From CAYQJS01 sp964417895 (lineage in GTDB: Bacteria > Chloroflexota > UBA6077 > SHYK01), in contig CAYQJS010000010.1 of the NCBI GenBank assembly GCA_964417895.1, positions 1 to 64,000 of the forward strand: a DNA stretch of 64,000 nucleotides, given 5' to 3'. A model generated the notes under the pieces. That model worked only from the letters and a program-made list of their open reading frames with translations, searched no databases and was not told the DNA's origin. Of this stretch, positions 52,402 through 61,548 are shown one piece after another (within the stretch, counting starts at the first letter, position 1; each line of letters starts with the position of its first letter). Made by a program: the position numbers and the translations under genes.

Positions 52402-53532
52402 TTACGTCCTGAGTCCTCGACAGGTTTCGCGGGCCCAGGCATCCGCAGCTATGATGGCTTCAATCGAGTCCGGCGCATCATCATGATGTCGATGAAGCGT
52501 CTCCTCCACCAGTGGCACGAGGTCAGTGAAGCGAATTCCGCCAGCCAGGAAACGCTCGACGGCGATCTCATTCGCTCCGTTGAGCACGGCCGGATAGGCC
52601 CCACCCGCCTCAGCAGCCTGGAGAGCAAGTGGTATGGACGGATACCGGCTCTCGTCGACCGGCTCGAACGTCAACGCCCCGAGCTCCTGTATCCGGAGCC
52701 TCGGCAGGTCAGCGCACACGCGCTCCGGGTACATCAGCGCGTTCACGATGGGCAGCCGCATGTCGGGAACCGACAGCTGGGCTTTCACGGAACCGTCGGC
52801 GAACTCGACCAGGGCGTGCACAATGCTCTGGCGGTGCAGGGCGACCGTGACCAGAGATGGCGGCACCCCGAACAGCCGGCTAGCCTCGATGATCTCCAAA
52901 CCCTTATTCATCAGAGTCGCGGAGTCCACTGTGATCTTAGGCCCCATTGACCATGTCGGGTGCCGGAGAGCCTGCTCTGCCGTTACGTAGGGGAGATCTT
53001 CCAGGGGCGTGTCACGGAGCGCGCCGCCCGAAGAGGTGAGCACGATCTGTACGACAGTAGATGGATCTTCTCCCCGCAAGCACTGCCACACGCCGTTGTG
53101 CTCGGAGTCCACCGGAACGATCGTGCCCCCGAAGTCCCGAGCTGTCCGAGTGACCAGCGCTCCCGCCGCCACCAGCGGCTCCTTATTGGCAATGGCAACG
53201 ACCTTGCCGGCGCGAAGCGCCGCGAGGCAAGCGCGCAGCCCCACCAGCCCGGGTGTCCCCAGCACAACGATGTCGGGTGCGGCCTCCTCAACCAGACGCT
53301 CGAGAGCGTCGGGGCCGCTCAGGATACGGGTGCCATCCAGCTCCGGTGCCGGTCTGACCTCGCCGACCGCTATGTATGTCGGCTCCCACTCATCGAGCTG
53401 TGCGCGGAACGCCGCGGACGCGTGGCCCGCCGCCATGCCCACAACCTCGAACGTACTACCCAGACGCCGGAGCACGTCAAGCGTCTGCCTGCCGATCGAT
53501 CCGGTGCTGCCGAGTACGGCCACTCGCTTCAC
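52402..53532 (-). CDS. dxr: 1-deoxy-D-xylulose-5-phosphate reductoisomerase
   Basis: MEP-pathway enzyme, 376 aa. NADPH site GSTGSIGRQTLDVL, NKEPLVAAG, and the metal/substrate motif PVDSEHNGVWQCL. Four-base overlap with cdsA. Confidence 0.97.
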   Translation of the reverse strand: MKRVAVLGSTGSIGRQTLDVLRRLGSTFEVVGMAAGHASAAFRAQLDEWEPTYIAVGEVRPAPELDGTRILSGPDALERLVEEAAPDIVVLGTPGLVGLRACLAALRAGKVVAIANKEPLVAAGALVTRTARDFGGTIVPVDSEHNGVWQCLRGEDPSTVVQIVLTSSGGALRDTPLEDLPYVTAEQALRHPTWSMGPKITVDSATLMNKGLEIIEASRLFGVPPSLVTVALHRQSIVHALVEFADGSVKAQLSVPDMRLPIVNALMYPERVCADLPRLRIQELGALTFEPVDESRYPSIPLALQAAEAGGAYPAVLNGANEIAVERFLAGGIRFTDLVPLVEETLHRHHDDAPDSIEAIIAADAWARETCRGLRT

Positions 53533-54320
53533 GCGGGGAGGACTCCGTCGGTCATCACTACGTACCAGTATCCCAGAAATACAGCGACCAGCAGGCTATC
53601 GATCCTATCCAGCACGCCCCCGTGGCCGGGGACAAGCCACCCCGAGTCCTTCGCGCCGAGCCGCCGCTTGATCGCTGACTCCGCCAGATCGCCAACGATG
53701 GCGCCCGAACCCACGACGAGCCCCAGCCCGAGCGTGCGTGGGAGCGGCTGTGCCAGCAGCCCGCTTGCCACGGAGCCGACGAGCGCGGCCGCGATGAGCC
53801 CGGCGGCGGTGCCCTCCTTTGTCTTGCCGGGGCTCACCGCGGCAAGGCGGTGGCGGCCCCATGCTCGGCCGACCAGGAAGGCCGCCGTATCACACGCCCA
53901 TGTCCCAGCGAGAATCATGAGCACCCATCCCAGACCGTCGGGCCGCTCGCGGAGAAGGATTCCCGACGAGAGGAGAGTACCGACGTAGACGAACCCTCCC
54001 GTGATCGAGACACCGGTGGTCAAGGGTGAAAGTCCTGCCCGTCGCAGCAGCCCGCCGAGTTCCCAGACAGCCAGCCCGCCCACTATGACCACGAGGGCTG
54101 CGAACCAGCGCCCACCCAGGAGGGTAAGCGCCAATACGGGCGGGACCGCGACGACCGCCGTAGCAACGCGAAGCAGAAGCGGTCGATGAGAGGCGAGGCT
54201 AGCGATCCAAACCGGCGTGGCCTCAGGCCCCGGCGGCGCGGATCTGCGCTGCGAGTCGACCGAACCGACGCTGTCGGCGACTATACTCACAGAGGGCCTG
54301 CTTGAATCGTTCACCATCAA
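53529..54320 (-). CDS. cdsA: Phosphatidate cytidylyltransferase
   Basis: Makes CDP-diacylglycerol. Up to 263 aa with ~7 membrane helices and the C-terminal signature KRRLGAKDSGWLVPGHGGVLDRIDS. Possible starts (TTG 54320, ATG 54317, GTG 54314, GTG 54290) all lie within the uppS 3' end, giving an overlap of 68-98 bp. Confidence 0.93.
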   Translation of the reverse strand: MMVNDSSRPSVSIVADSVGSVDSQRRSAPPGPEATPVWIASLASHRPLLLRVATAVVAVPPVLALTLLGGRWFAALVVIVGGLAVWELGGLLRRAGLSPLTTGVSITGGFVYVGTLLSSGILLRERPDGLGWVLMILAGTWACDTAAFLVGRAWGRHRLAAVSPGKTKEGTAAGLIAAALVGSVASGLLAQPLPRTLGLGLVVGSGAIVGDLAESAIKRRLGAKDSGWLVPGHGGVLDRIDSLLVAVFLGYWYVVMTDGVLPA

Positions 54321-54981
54321 AGTCCGGCCAGTACACGTCAGTGCACCAGTATTCGGCGTAGGCCGCCTGCCACAACAGGAAGTTGCTCAGGCGCATTTCC
54401 CCGGCGGTGCGAACTATGAGGTCCGGATCGGGGAGTCCCGCCGTGTCAAGGTTCGCGGAGATCAGATCCTCGTCGATGGCCTCCGGCGGAACGCCCTGCG
54501 CCACGATCCGACGCACAGCGCGCACGATTTCCGCCTGTGCGCCGTAGTTGAACGCGACATTTACGATGAGGCGATCGTTGCAGCGGGTCCTCTCGACAGC
54601 CTCGCCGATGCGATGTGCGAGCTCGGCTGGAATCTGTTCCAGTGTTCCCAGGTGTCGAAGCCGTATGCCTTCTCGGTGTAACTCTTCCGCTTCGCGATCG
54701 ATGACATCGCCCAGGATGGTGAACAACGCTTCGATTTCATCATACGGACGCCGCCAGTTCTCTGTGGAAAACGCATACAGGGTGAGCACCTTGACGCCGC
54801 ACTCGATGCATGCCTCAATGATGGAGCGCACGTTCTCAGTGCCGGCCCGGTGACCCACAGCGCGGGGGAGGTGGCGCTCCGCTGCCCACCTTCCGTTGCC
54901 ATCCATGATGATCGCGACGTGGCGGGGCACGGCCTCCCGCTCGCTGTCCAACGGCGCCACGCCGGTTTGGGAAAGCATCAA
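54223..54981 (-). CDS. uppS: Undecaprenyl diphosphate synthase
   Basis: 252-aa cis-prenyltransferase for the peptidoglycan lipid carrier. HVAIIMDGNGRWA (catalytic Asp), HRAGTENVR, LTLYAFSTENWRRP and LIVRTAGEMRLSNFLLWQ are present. Four-base overlap with frr. Confidence 0.97.
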   Translation of the reverse strand: MMLSQTGVAPLDSEREAVPRHVAIIMDGNGRWAAERHLPRAVGHRAGTENVRSIIEACIECGVKVLTLYAFSTENWRRPYDEIEALFTILGDVIDREAEELHREGIRLRHLGTLEQIPAELAHRIGEAVERTRCNDRLIVNVAFNYGAQAEIVRAVRRIVAQGVPPEAIDEDLISANLDTAGLPDPDLIVRTAGEMRLSNFLLWQAAYAEYWCTDVYWPDFDGERFKQALCEYSRRQRRFGRLAAQIRAAGA

Positions 54982-55538
54982 GGCTCCAGGATCTCGTGTT
55001 CCTTGCTCTTACCGACCTCGTCCACCTGGGCCACAAACTGATCGGTGAGCTTCTGCACACGTTCCTGCCCGCGCTTCATCTCGTCCTCGGATACCGCCTT
55101 CTCGCGCTCTTCCTTCCGAAGGGACTCGACGGCTTCCCGTCGGCAGTTACGGATGGCGACGCGCGCCTCCTCGAGTCGTCGCTGGACGAGCCGCACAAGC
55201 TCGCGCCTTCGCTCGTCGTTCAAGAGGGGGATGGCCAGGCGGATCATGGTCCCGTCGTTTGTCGGGTTCAGACCCAGATCGGACTTCTGGATCGCCTTTT
55301 CTATGGCGGCGAGCGCTTGCCGATCCCACGGCTGGATGGTCAGCAAGCGCGGTTCCGGCGCCGAGACCGTGGCGAGAGCATTGATGGGCGTCGGCGAGCC
55401 AAAGTAGTCCACCTGTACTCGATCCAAGAGTGCAGGGCTGGCGCGGCCCGTCCGGATCGTTGCCATCTCATGCTTCAACACCTCGATGCTCTTCTGCATC
55501 TTATCCTGTACGGTGCGATGAATATCTTCCACCGACAT
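54978..55538 (-). CDS. frr: Ribosome recycling factor
   Basis: 186 aa, standard length. IRTGRASPALLDRVQVDYFG and the C-terminal three-helix-bundle segments are typical. Works with EF-G to split post-termination ribosomes. Confidence 0.97.
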   Translation of the reverse strand: MSVEDIHRTVQDKMQKSIEVLKHEMATIRTGRASPALLDRVQVDYFGSPTPINALATVSAPEPRLLTIQPWDRQALAAIEKAIQKSDLGLNPTNDGTMIRLAIPLLNDERRRELVRLVQRRLEEARVAIRNCRREAVESLRKEEREKAVSEDEMKRGQERVQKLTDQFVAQVDEVGKSKEHEILEP

Positions 55539-55562
55539 GACAGCCGCCCCCTTCGTCTTTTG

Positions 55563-56321
55563 CTAGGCGATGAGAGTGCCCACCTCTTCACCCACAAGAA
55601 GCCGTTCGAGATTCTTTGGGTTCTCGAGGTCGAATACGACGATGGGGAGGTGATTGTCCATGCAGAGCGAGAGCGCCGTGCTATCCATGACCCCGAGGCC
55701 CTGGGCCAGCGCGTCGATGTAGCTGAGGCGCTCGTAGCGCCGCGCCTCTGGATTCGTTAGGGGATCATCCGTATAGACCCCGTCCACACGATTCTTGGCC
55801 ATAAGCAGCACTTCGGCGCCGACTTCAAGCGCTCGAAGAGCGGCAGCCGTGTCGGCGGTGAAAAACGGGTTGCCTGTGCCCGCTGCGAAGATGACGACGC
55901 GGCCACGCTCCAGATGCTGCATCGCCGTTTCACGAATGTAGGACTCGGCAATCTCCGCCATAGTGATCGCGGACTGCACACGCGTTTCCACCTCGAGGCG
56001 CTCCAGGGCCGCCTTCAAGGCCAGAGCGTTGATCACCGTACCCAGCATGCCCATGTAGTCTGCGGTTGCACGGTCGATGCCGATGAGTGACGCCTGCTCT
56101 TGTCCGCGCCAGATGTTCCCACCCCCTACCACGACCCCGAGCTCGACGCCCATCTGGCGCGCGTGCAGGACCTGGCTGGCGACGTAGTTCAGCGTGATCC
56201 GGTCGATCCCATACTCGGCATCTCCCTGCAGAGCCTGGCCGCTCATCTTGAGCAGAACCCGCCGATACCGTGAGGGCTTTCGTGCTACCGCCACCGGCGT
56301 CTCGTCGTCGCGGTTCTTCAT
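55563..56321 (-). CDS. pyrH: UMP kinase
   Basis: 252 aa. Amino-acid-kinase fold: YRRVLLKMSGQALQG, VVVGGGNIWRG, FAAGTGNPFFTADTAAALRA and the DGVYTDDP motif. There is an N-terminal extension of ~18 polar residues. Standard place between tsf and frr. Confidence 0.97.
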   Translation of the reverse strand: MKNRDDETPVAVARKPSRYRRVLLKMSGQALQGDAEYGIDRITLNYVASQVLHARQMGVELGVVVGGGNIWRGQEQASLIGIDRATADYMGMLGTVINALALKAALERLEVETRVQSAITMAEIAESYIRETAMQHLERGRVVIFAAGTGNPFFTADTAAALRALEVGAEVLLMAKNRVDGVYTDDPLTNPEARRYERLSYIDALAQGLGVMDSTALSLCMDNHLPIVVFDLENPKNLERLLVGEEVGTLIA

Positions 56322-56377
56322 TTCCGTATGTCAATCACGGTGTGGGCAGAATCCGCACCACGCAGGTCTGCTCGGAG

Positions 56378-56869
56378 TCATTCACCAGCACCCAGCTCAT
56401 AACGGATGAAGCGGCGGACTACGATGTTCTCGCCGGTCTTGGCAGCGGTCTCGCGTACAACGTCCGCGATCGTCTTGCCCTGGTCTCGGATGAAAGGCTG
56501 TCTCATGAGAGGCAGCCGATCGGCGGTTCCGTTGGTGCCGTCGACGGACGGCGGGTCCATCGCGGCTACCTGCATCGCGACGTCGTGTGCGAGATCACGG
56601 AAGTCCGGCGTGCGCGCTACAAAGTCCGTCTCGCAGTTCACCTCGACGATGACGCCGATGCGCCCACCCCCGTGGATATACGCCTCGATCACACCCTGGC
56701 TGGCCTCGCGCCCTGCCCGCTTCTCCACACCCGCCAGGCCCCGATCGAGCAGGATGGCCGCGGCCCGATCCATGTCACCATCGGCCTCAACCAGCGCTCG
56801 CTTGCAGTCCATGACGCCCGCGCCGGTCTTTTCGCGCAAGGCCTTTACGTGGTCGGCGGAGATCTCCAC
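56378..56869 (-). CDS. tsf: Elongation factor Ts (short form)
   Basis: 163 aa from GTG 56869, which has AGGAGG 8 nt upstream. The UBA-like N-terminus TGAGVMDCKRAL and the core VNCETDFVAR are clear. It is far shorter than the ~283-aa E. coli protein because the second core subdomain and coiled coil are missing, as in several Chloroflexota, cyanobacterial and thermophile EF-Ts. Confidence 0.95.
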   Translation of the reverse strand: MEISADHVKALREKTGAGVMDCKRALVEADGDMDRAAAILLDRGLAGVEKRAGREASQGVIEAYIHGGGRIGVIVEVNCETDFVARTPDFRDLAHDVAMQVAAMDPPSVDGTNGTADRLPLMRQPFIRDQGKTIADVVRETAAKTGENIVVRRFIRYELGAGE

Positions 56870-56953
56870 CCGACGATCCTCCTGATGCAGACTCGGGTCA
56901 CCGAATGCGCCCGGCGTCAACTCGGCGCGCGGTGCACTTCGCTCGGGCGAAAA

Positions 56954-57817
56954 CTAATCGGCGTGGGTAACGGGCCGACTGTCAGCTAGCTCACTACCGT
57001 TCGAGAGCTCGTCCATGCCGAGAAACGCGGCCTCGGCCACGGCTGTGACCTCGGCCGCGACGGCGGCGAGCTGCTCAGCTTCCTCGGCGTCCTCTTCGTC
57101 GGCGACCTCCGAAGGCTCCATCGTCGCTGCTTCACGGATCTGGTTCCCCTCTGCCGCCGCATCGGCGATGCGGGCGGTAATCAGCCGGATCGCGCGAATG
57201 GCATCGTCATTGGCAGGAATCGGATGGGCGATGATCGTTGGATCGCAGTTCGTATCGGTCATTGCGATGATGGGTATGCCGAGCCGGAGCGCTTCGGCGA
57301 CGACGATGTGCTCGCGCTGCGGGTCGACGATGAACACGGCATCGGGCAGCCGTCCCAGTGTCCGGATGCCCCCGAGCAGCCGGTTCAGTCGCTCAATCTG
57401 GTCTTCTAAGCGTGTGACTTCTTTCTTGGGCAGATGTTCGAAGCGTCCGGCGAGCTTCTGCTGCTCTAGCTCATCGAGCCGGCGGATGCGCGCCTGGATG
57501 GTCTGGAAGTTGGTCAACATCCCGCCCAGCCAGCGATGGTTCACGTACGGCATATTGGCGCGCGTTGCCTCTTCGCGTATGGCATCCTGCGCCTGCTTCT
57601 TGGTCCCGACGAACAGGAGCTTCCGTCCCGACGCGGCTAGGTCTCGGACCCAGTCGACGGCCTCGTCGAGGCAGCGTACGGTCTGCTGGAGATCGATGAT
57701 GTGGATGCCATTTCGCTCCGTAAAAATAAAGGGGCGCATCTTCGGGTTCCACCGTCGGGTCTGGTGGCCGAAATGCACCCCTGATTCCAGGAGCGTTTTC
57801 ATCGAGACTGTGGGCAC
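56954..57817 (-). CDS. rpsB: 30S ribosomal protein S2
   Basis: 287 aa. SMKTLLESGVHFGHQTRRWN and FVGTKKQAQDAI are diagnostic. GTG 57817 with GGAGGAGA upstream; ATG 57802 is alternative. The C-terminal ~50 residues form an acidic, Ala/Glu-rich extension. Confidence 0.97.
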   Translation of the reverse strand: MPTVSMKTLLESGVHFGHQTRRWNPKMRPFIFTERNGIHIIDLQQTVRCLDEAVDWVRDLAASGRKLLFVGTKKQAQDAIREEATRANMPYVNHRWLGGMLTNFQTIQARIRRLDELEQQKLAGRFEHLPKKEVTRLEDQIERLNRLLGGIRTLGRLPDAVFIVDPQREHIVVAEALRLGIPIIAMTDTNCDPTIIAHPIPANDDAIRAIRLITARIADAAAEGNQIREAATMEPSEVADEEDAEEAEQLAAVAAEVTAVAEAAFLGMDELSNGSELADSRPVTHAD

Positions 57818-57929
57818 TAGGCTCTCCTCCGTTCATGCAATCGCCGCCATCTTCCCACGCGGGATTCGCCCGAGGCGAATACGGCCGCGACCGGTCCGGC
57901 GGCGTGAGATTGGCCAATGGGCCAGCGAG

Positions 57930-57935
57930 ATTATA
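57930..57935 (-). promoter_or_regulatory. -10 box for the rpsB-tsf-pyrH-frr operon
   Basis: TATAAT on the minus strand, ~113 bp before the rpsB start; no convincing -35. The leader has a GC-rich hairpin region but no known riboregulator was recognised. Confidence 0.45.
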
Positions 57936-57951
57936 CAGGGGAGGGCATGCT

Positions 57952-59397
57952 CTACAGGATGAAGCGGTTCAGGTCTTCGTTCGCAGCAAGGGCTGCCGTG
58001 CGTTCGCTCACGTACGCAGCGTCGACGATGACTGAAGAGCCGGCAAGCTCAGACGCGTGGAAGGAGACCTCCTCTAAGGTCTGCTCCAGCACCGTCTGGA
58101 GTCGGCGTGCGCCGATGTTCTCGACGCGTTCGTTGACCACCGACGCGATGCGCGCCACTTCGGCGACGCCGTCGGGCGTGAACTCGAGGTTGACTCCTTC
58201 GGTCCCAAGGAGCGCGCGGTACTGCGAGCACAGTGACGTCTCGGGGCCGACGAGGATCTCCTCAAGGTCGGCCTGGCTGAGGCTGTTCAGTTCGACGCGT
58301 AGCGGGAACCTCCCCTGAATCTCCGGAATGAGGTCCGACGGCTTCACTTTCGTGAAGCTACCGGCGGCGATGAACAGCAGATGGCGCGAGCTGACAGGCC
58401 CGTAGCGCGTCATGACGACGCTACCCTCGACAATAGGAAGCAGATCCCGTTGGACGCCCTCGCCCGACACGTCGGCGCCCCCGTCGTGCCCACGCCCGGC
58501 GACCTTGTCGAGTTCGTCGATGAAAACGATGCCACTGTCCTCGACACGCTCCAGTGCCTCGTCGACGACCGCGTCAAAATCCACGAGCTTGTTGGCCTCT
58601 TCGCGGGCTAGGATGCGTTTGGCGTCGCGCACGCACACCGTGCGCGACCGTGGTCGGGCTCTCGGCGGCGGGTTATCTCGTGCGCCATCCCCGCCGTCTC
58701 CCGGGGGGTAGTCCCAGTAGGCGTCGTACGGGTCGGCCTCGGGCGTCACCTCGATTTCTACCATCGCTTCGTCCAGTCTTTCCGAACGGAGCAACCGGAC
58801 GAGCCGCCGACGATGCGCCTCATCGATCTCCGCGGGAGGGGGCGGCTCCTCGCCGACGGCGGGCGCCGCTGCGGCCCCGGGGACGGGTGGCCCCGGAATG
58901 CGAACCTGCCTCCGGCCTGTCGCGGTCTTCAACGAGCCGCCGGCCGCCTGCGCGACTATGTACTCCACGAGACGCTCGTGGGCCCGTCGCTGCGCGCGGG
59001 TTTCTACGTCGCGCAGACGACGATCGTGGAGGCGGCCGACGGTGTCCTCCACCAGATCCTGGATGATGGACTCCACGTCGCGACCCACATAGCCGACCTC
59101 GGTGTACTTGGTGGCCTCAACCTTGAGGAAGGGCGCCTCAAGCATCGAGGCGACGCGGCGTACCATTTCGGTCTTTCCGACGCCGGTCGGCCCGATCATC
59201 ATGATGTTCTTCGGGGCGATGCCCCGACGCTGCTCGAACGGGAGCTGCTGTCGCCGATACCGGTTGCGCAGCGCAACAGCGAGCGCGCGCTTGGCCGCCG
59301 TCTGGCCGACGATGTGCCGGTCCAGCTCCTTCACAATATCGGCCGGGGTGAGGGCGTCGATGCGCCGCCGTCGGCGGCGCGGCTGCGGCTCGCTCAC
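57952..59397 (-). CDS. hslU: ATP-dependent protease ATPase subunit HslU
   Basis: 481-aa AAA+ unfoldase. Opening LTPADIVKELDRHIVGQ, Walker A GPTGVGKTE, Walker B GIVFIDELDK and the family C-terminus ending DLNRFIL, which activates HslV. The intermediate (I) domain contains a long Pro-rich insertion (about 170-270). Overlaps hslV by 4 bp. Confidence 0.96.
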   Translation of the reverse strand: MSEPQPRRRRRRIDALTPADIVKELDRHIVGQTAAKRALAVALRNRYRRQQLPFEQRRGIAPKNIMMIGPTGVGKTEMVRRVASMLEAPFLKVEATKYTEVGYVGRDVESIIQDLVEDTVGRLHDRRLRDVETRAQRRAHERLVEYIVAQAAGGSLKTATGRRQVRIPGPPVPGAAAAPAVGEEPPPPAEIDEAHRRRLVRLLRSERLDEAMVEIEVTPEADPYDAYWDYPPGDGGDGARDNPPPRARPRSRTVCVRDAKRILAREEANKLVDFDAVVDEALERVEDSGIVFIDELDKVAGRGHDGGADVSGEGVQRDLLPIVEGSVVMTRYGPVSSRHLLFIAAGSFTKVKPSDLIPEIQGRFPLRVELNSLSQADLEEILVGPETSLCSQYRALLGTEGVNLEFTPDGVAEVARIASVVNERVENIGARRLQTVLEQTLEEVSFHASELAGSSVIVDAAYVSERTAALAANEDLNRFIL

Positions 59398-60029
59398 TTG
59401 GGCCCTCCGGGGACACCGTCTGGCTCCGGCGTCTCTGCTAGTACATAGGCGATCGTGTCCACAGTGATCTGGTCATTGGTGTAGATGCACATCGCCGCGG
59501 CCGTCTCCAGCCCAATACGAGTGATCGCGCTGGCGCTCAGATCTGTGGTCATCAACAATGCGCGGGCCGCGGCCTGGGCGTAAGGTCCTCCGGAGCCGAT
59601 GGCCGCCAGGTCATCGTCGGGCTCGACCACGTCGCCAATGCCGGACAGAACGAGGATGCCATCCTTGCCGGCGACGAGCAGCCAGGCGTCCAGCTCACGC
59701 AAGAAGCGGTCGGAGCGCCACTCTCTGGCCAGCTCCACAGCCGCGCGCCGGATGTTTCCGCGGTAGTGCTCAAGCTGGCGCTCGAAACGCTCGAAGAGCG
59801 CGAAGGCGTCGGCGGTAGCTCCAGAGAAACCGACGAGGACCTCTTCGTTGAAGATGCGACGGAATTTCCGGGCACTCGCCTTCATGACGATCTCGCCGAC
59901 GGTCACCTGTCCGTCGGCCCCCATCGCCACTTCGCCGCCCCGGCGCACCGCGAGGACGGTGGTGCTCCGTATCACTCGCGCGTCGGCCAACTGGTAGCAG
60001 CCCCGCCAGGCCGCGGCGCTGCCCGCCAC
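59394..60029 (-). CDS. hslV: ATP-dependent protease peptidase subunit HslV
   Basis: Threonine peptidase. The TTVLAVRRGGEVAMGADGQVT segment opens the mature enzyme, with the N-terminal Thr nucleophile exposed after processing. GTG 60029 gives 211 aa with an ~21-residue leader; GTG 59975 gives MIRSTT..., closer to the family. Neither has a Shine-Dalgarno match. A TATAAT box lies 8 nt before GTG 60029. Confidence 0.94.
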   Translation of the reverse strand: MAGSAAAWRGCYQLADARVIRSTTVLAVRRGGEVAMGADGQVTVGEIVMKASARKFRRIFNEEVLVGFSGATADAFALFERFERQLEHYRGNIRRAAVELAREWRSDRFLRELDAWLLVAGKDGILVLSGIGDVVEPDDDLAAIGSGGPYAQAAARALLMTTDLSASAITRIGLETAAAMCIYTNDQITVDTIAYVLAETPEPDGVPGGPK

Positions 60030-60037
60030 GGCGTGGG

Positions 60038-60043
60038 ATTATA
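60038..60043 (-). promoter_or_regulatory. -10 box upstream of hslV
   Basis: TATAAT on the minus strand. Transcription would begin at or next to GTG 60029 (leaderless) or give a ~55-nt leader if GTG 59975 is used. Confidence 0.45.
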
Positions 60044-60070
60044 GCTCACCGTTGTGGACGTGGAGATGAC

Positions 60071-61267
60071 TCAGCCGCCCGCCCTCACACGAGCCACGTT
60101 TTGCAAGTGGCCGTCCAGCGTCTCGGCGAACAGGTGCGAGCCATCCGCGCGGGCGACGAAATAGAGCCACGACCGAGCGGAGGGATACGCCGCCGCCTCC
60201 AAAGCGGCGAGGCCGGGGTTGCAGATGGGCCCCGGTGGCAGGCCCGCGACCCTATAGGTGTTGTACGGCGCGTCGTACTGCAGGTCCTCGATGGCTAACT
60301 CTCGCTTCCAATAGGGCTGGCCGTACGCGAGAGTCCCGAAGGGCACGAGGGAATACTGCACGGTCGGATCGGCCTGCAAAGGCATCCCGCGGCTCAGCCG
60401 ATTATGGAATACCGCTGAGATCTCAGGCCTCTCCTCCGGACGAGCGGCCTCCCGCTCCACAATAGACGCCAGGGTCACAAGCTCATGCACCGAGAGGCCC
60501 CGATCTGCGGCGGCGGCCCGGAGCCCGGCGTCCACCCGCCGATCGAACTCCGCGGACAACCTGCGGACGACTGTCTCAGGAGCAACGCCCCGCCCGATCT
60601 CGTAGGTTTCGGGGAATAGGTAGCCCTCAAATGACGGCGCCCTCTGGGGAAGCGGCGGCGCATCGGGCCCGCCGCGCCCGGCCACCACTTCGAGGAAAGA
60701 CGCCGCCTCTACGACGCCGATGCCCTCCAGATACTGGGCGATCTCCTCGGTGCGCCATCCCTCCGGGATGGTCAGCAGCCCGGTCCGGCGCGTTCTCCCC
60801 GCCGCCAGCGTCTCGACGACGTCACCCACGGCCATGTCTCGGCGCAGCTCGTAATCTCCAACCGCCAGCCGCTGAGCCGATCGACGGAGCTCCACCTGGA
60901 GGCGAAAGGCGGTTGCCGAGCGGACCAGTCCAGCCCTCTCCAGCTCGGCGCCGATCTCCGAGGCAGTGGCGCCGGGTCGAACCGTAAACAGGATCGGGGT
61001 GGGGTCATCGCTCGGAGGACGCTGATCGGTGAGGGACTGTAGCGAACGAGGCCATTCCGCCACGGTGGACAGGGTCAAAACAGCGAGCGCGGCTAGAAAA
61101 AGGAGAGCTAGAAGGCCGAGTCCCGCGGCCGCCGCTGGTGATCGAGGTAGCTCTGGAGGATGAAACCCGCCGCGAGGGCGTCGGCCCGGCCCGTCTTCCG
61201 GACCTCGGCCCGCGTCGACCCCGGGTCGACCTGGCGCGCCATGGCTGTCGTCAGTCGTTCGTCCCAT
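60071..61267 (-). CDS. mltG: Endolytic murein transglycosylase MltG
   Basis: Up to 398 aa. One N-terminal membrane helix (AAAAGLGLLALLFLAAL, about 45-65), a LysM-like region, then the YceG catalytic domain with LVTLASIVEREA (catalytic Glu), VFHNRLSRGMPLQADPTVQY and GLPPGPICNPGL. Cuts glycan strands to end chain growth. From ATG 61267 it overlaps ruvX by 160 bp; the membrane helix itself begins inside the ruvX 3' end, so a substantial overlap seems real. Confidence 0.92.
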   Translation of the reverse strand: MGRTTDDSHGAPGRPGVDAGRGPEDGPGRRPRGGFHPPELPRSPAAAAGLGLLALLFLAALAVLTLSTVAEWPRSLQSLTDQRPPSDDPTPILFTVRPGATASEIGAELERAGLVRSATAFRLQVELRRSAQRLAVGDYELRRDMAVGDVVETLAAGRTRRTGLLTIPEGWRTEEIAQYLEGIGVVEAASFLEVVAGRGGPDAPPLPQRAPSFEGYLFPETYEIGRGVAPETVVRRLSAEFDRRVDAGLRAAAADRGLSVHELVTLASIVEREAARPEERPEISAVFHNRLSRGMPLQADPTVQYSLVPFGTLAYGQPYWKRELAIEDLQYDAPYNTYRVAGLPPGPICNPGLAALEAAAYPSARSWLYFVARADGSHLFAETLDGHLQNVARVRAGG

Positions 61268-61542
61268 AGATCCACCGGCACGGTCAAGCGGGATGCCAGC
61301 ATAGCCGCGAAACGCTCCACGCGCCGTGTCTGCTCTGTCGCCTCGCCTGACAGGCCTAGTGGCAGACCCACCACAACGCGAGCCGCGTTCTCGGCTTCGA
61401 CCATATCCGCGATGGCCGCGGCGTCCTTATTGTAGGAGTGGCGCGATATCGCGCAGCGTGGCGTCGCGATGATGCCGATCTCGTCGCTCACAGCTACGCC
61501 CACACGCTTGGAGCCAACGTCGAGGCCGATGATACGGGGCAC
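61108..61542 (-). CDS. ruvX: Putative Holliday junction resolvase RuvX/YqgF
   Basis: 144-aa RNase-H-fold protein. IIGLDVGSKRVGVAVSD opens the family, VVGLPLGLSG and DLWDERLTT follow. Implicated in 16S rRNA processing. Lies 6 bp after alaS, a common pair. Confidence 0.94.
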   Translation of the reverse strand: MPRIIGLDVGSKRVGVAVSDEIGIIATPRCAISRHSYNKDAAAIADMVEAENAARVVVGLPLGLSGEATEQTRRVERFAAMLASRLTVPVDLWDERLTTAMARQVDPGSTRAEVRKTGRADALAAGFILQSYLDHQRRPRDSAF

Positions 61543-61548
61543 GGCTGC

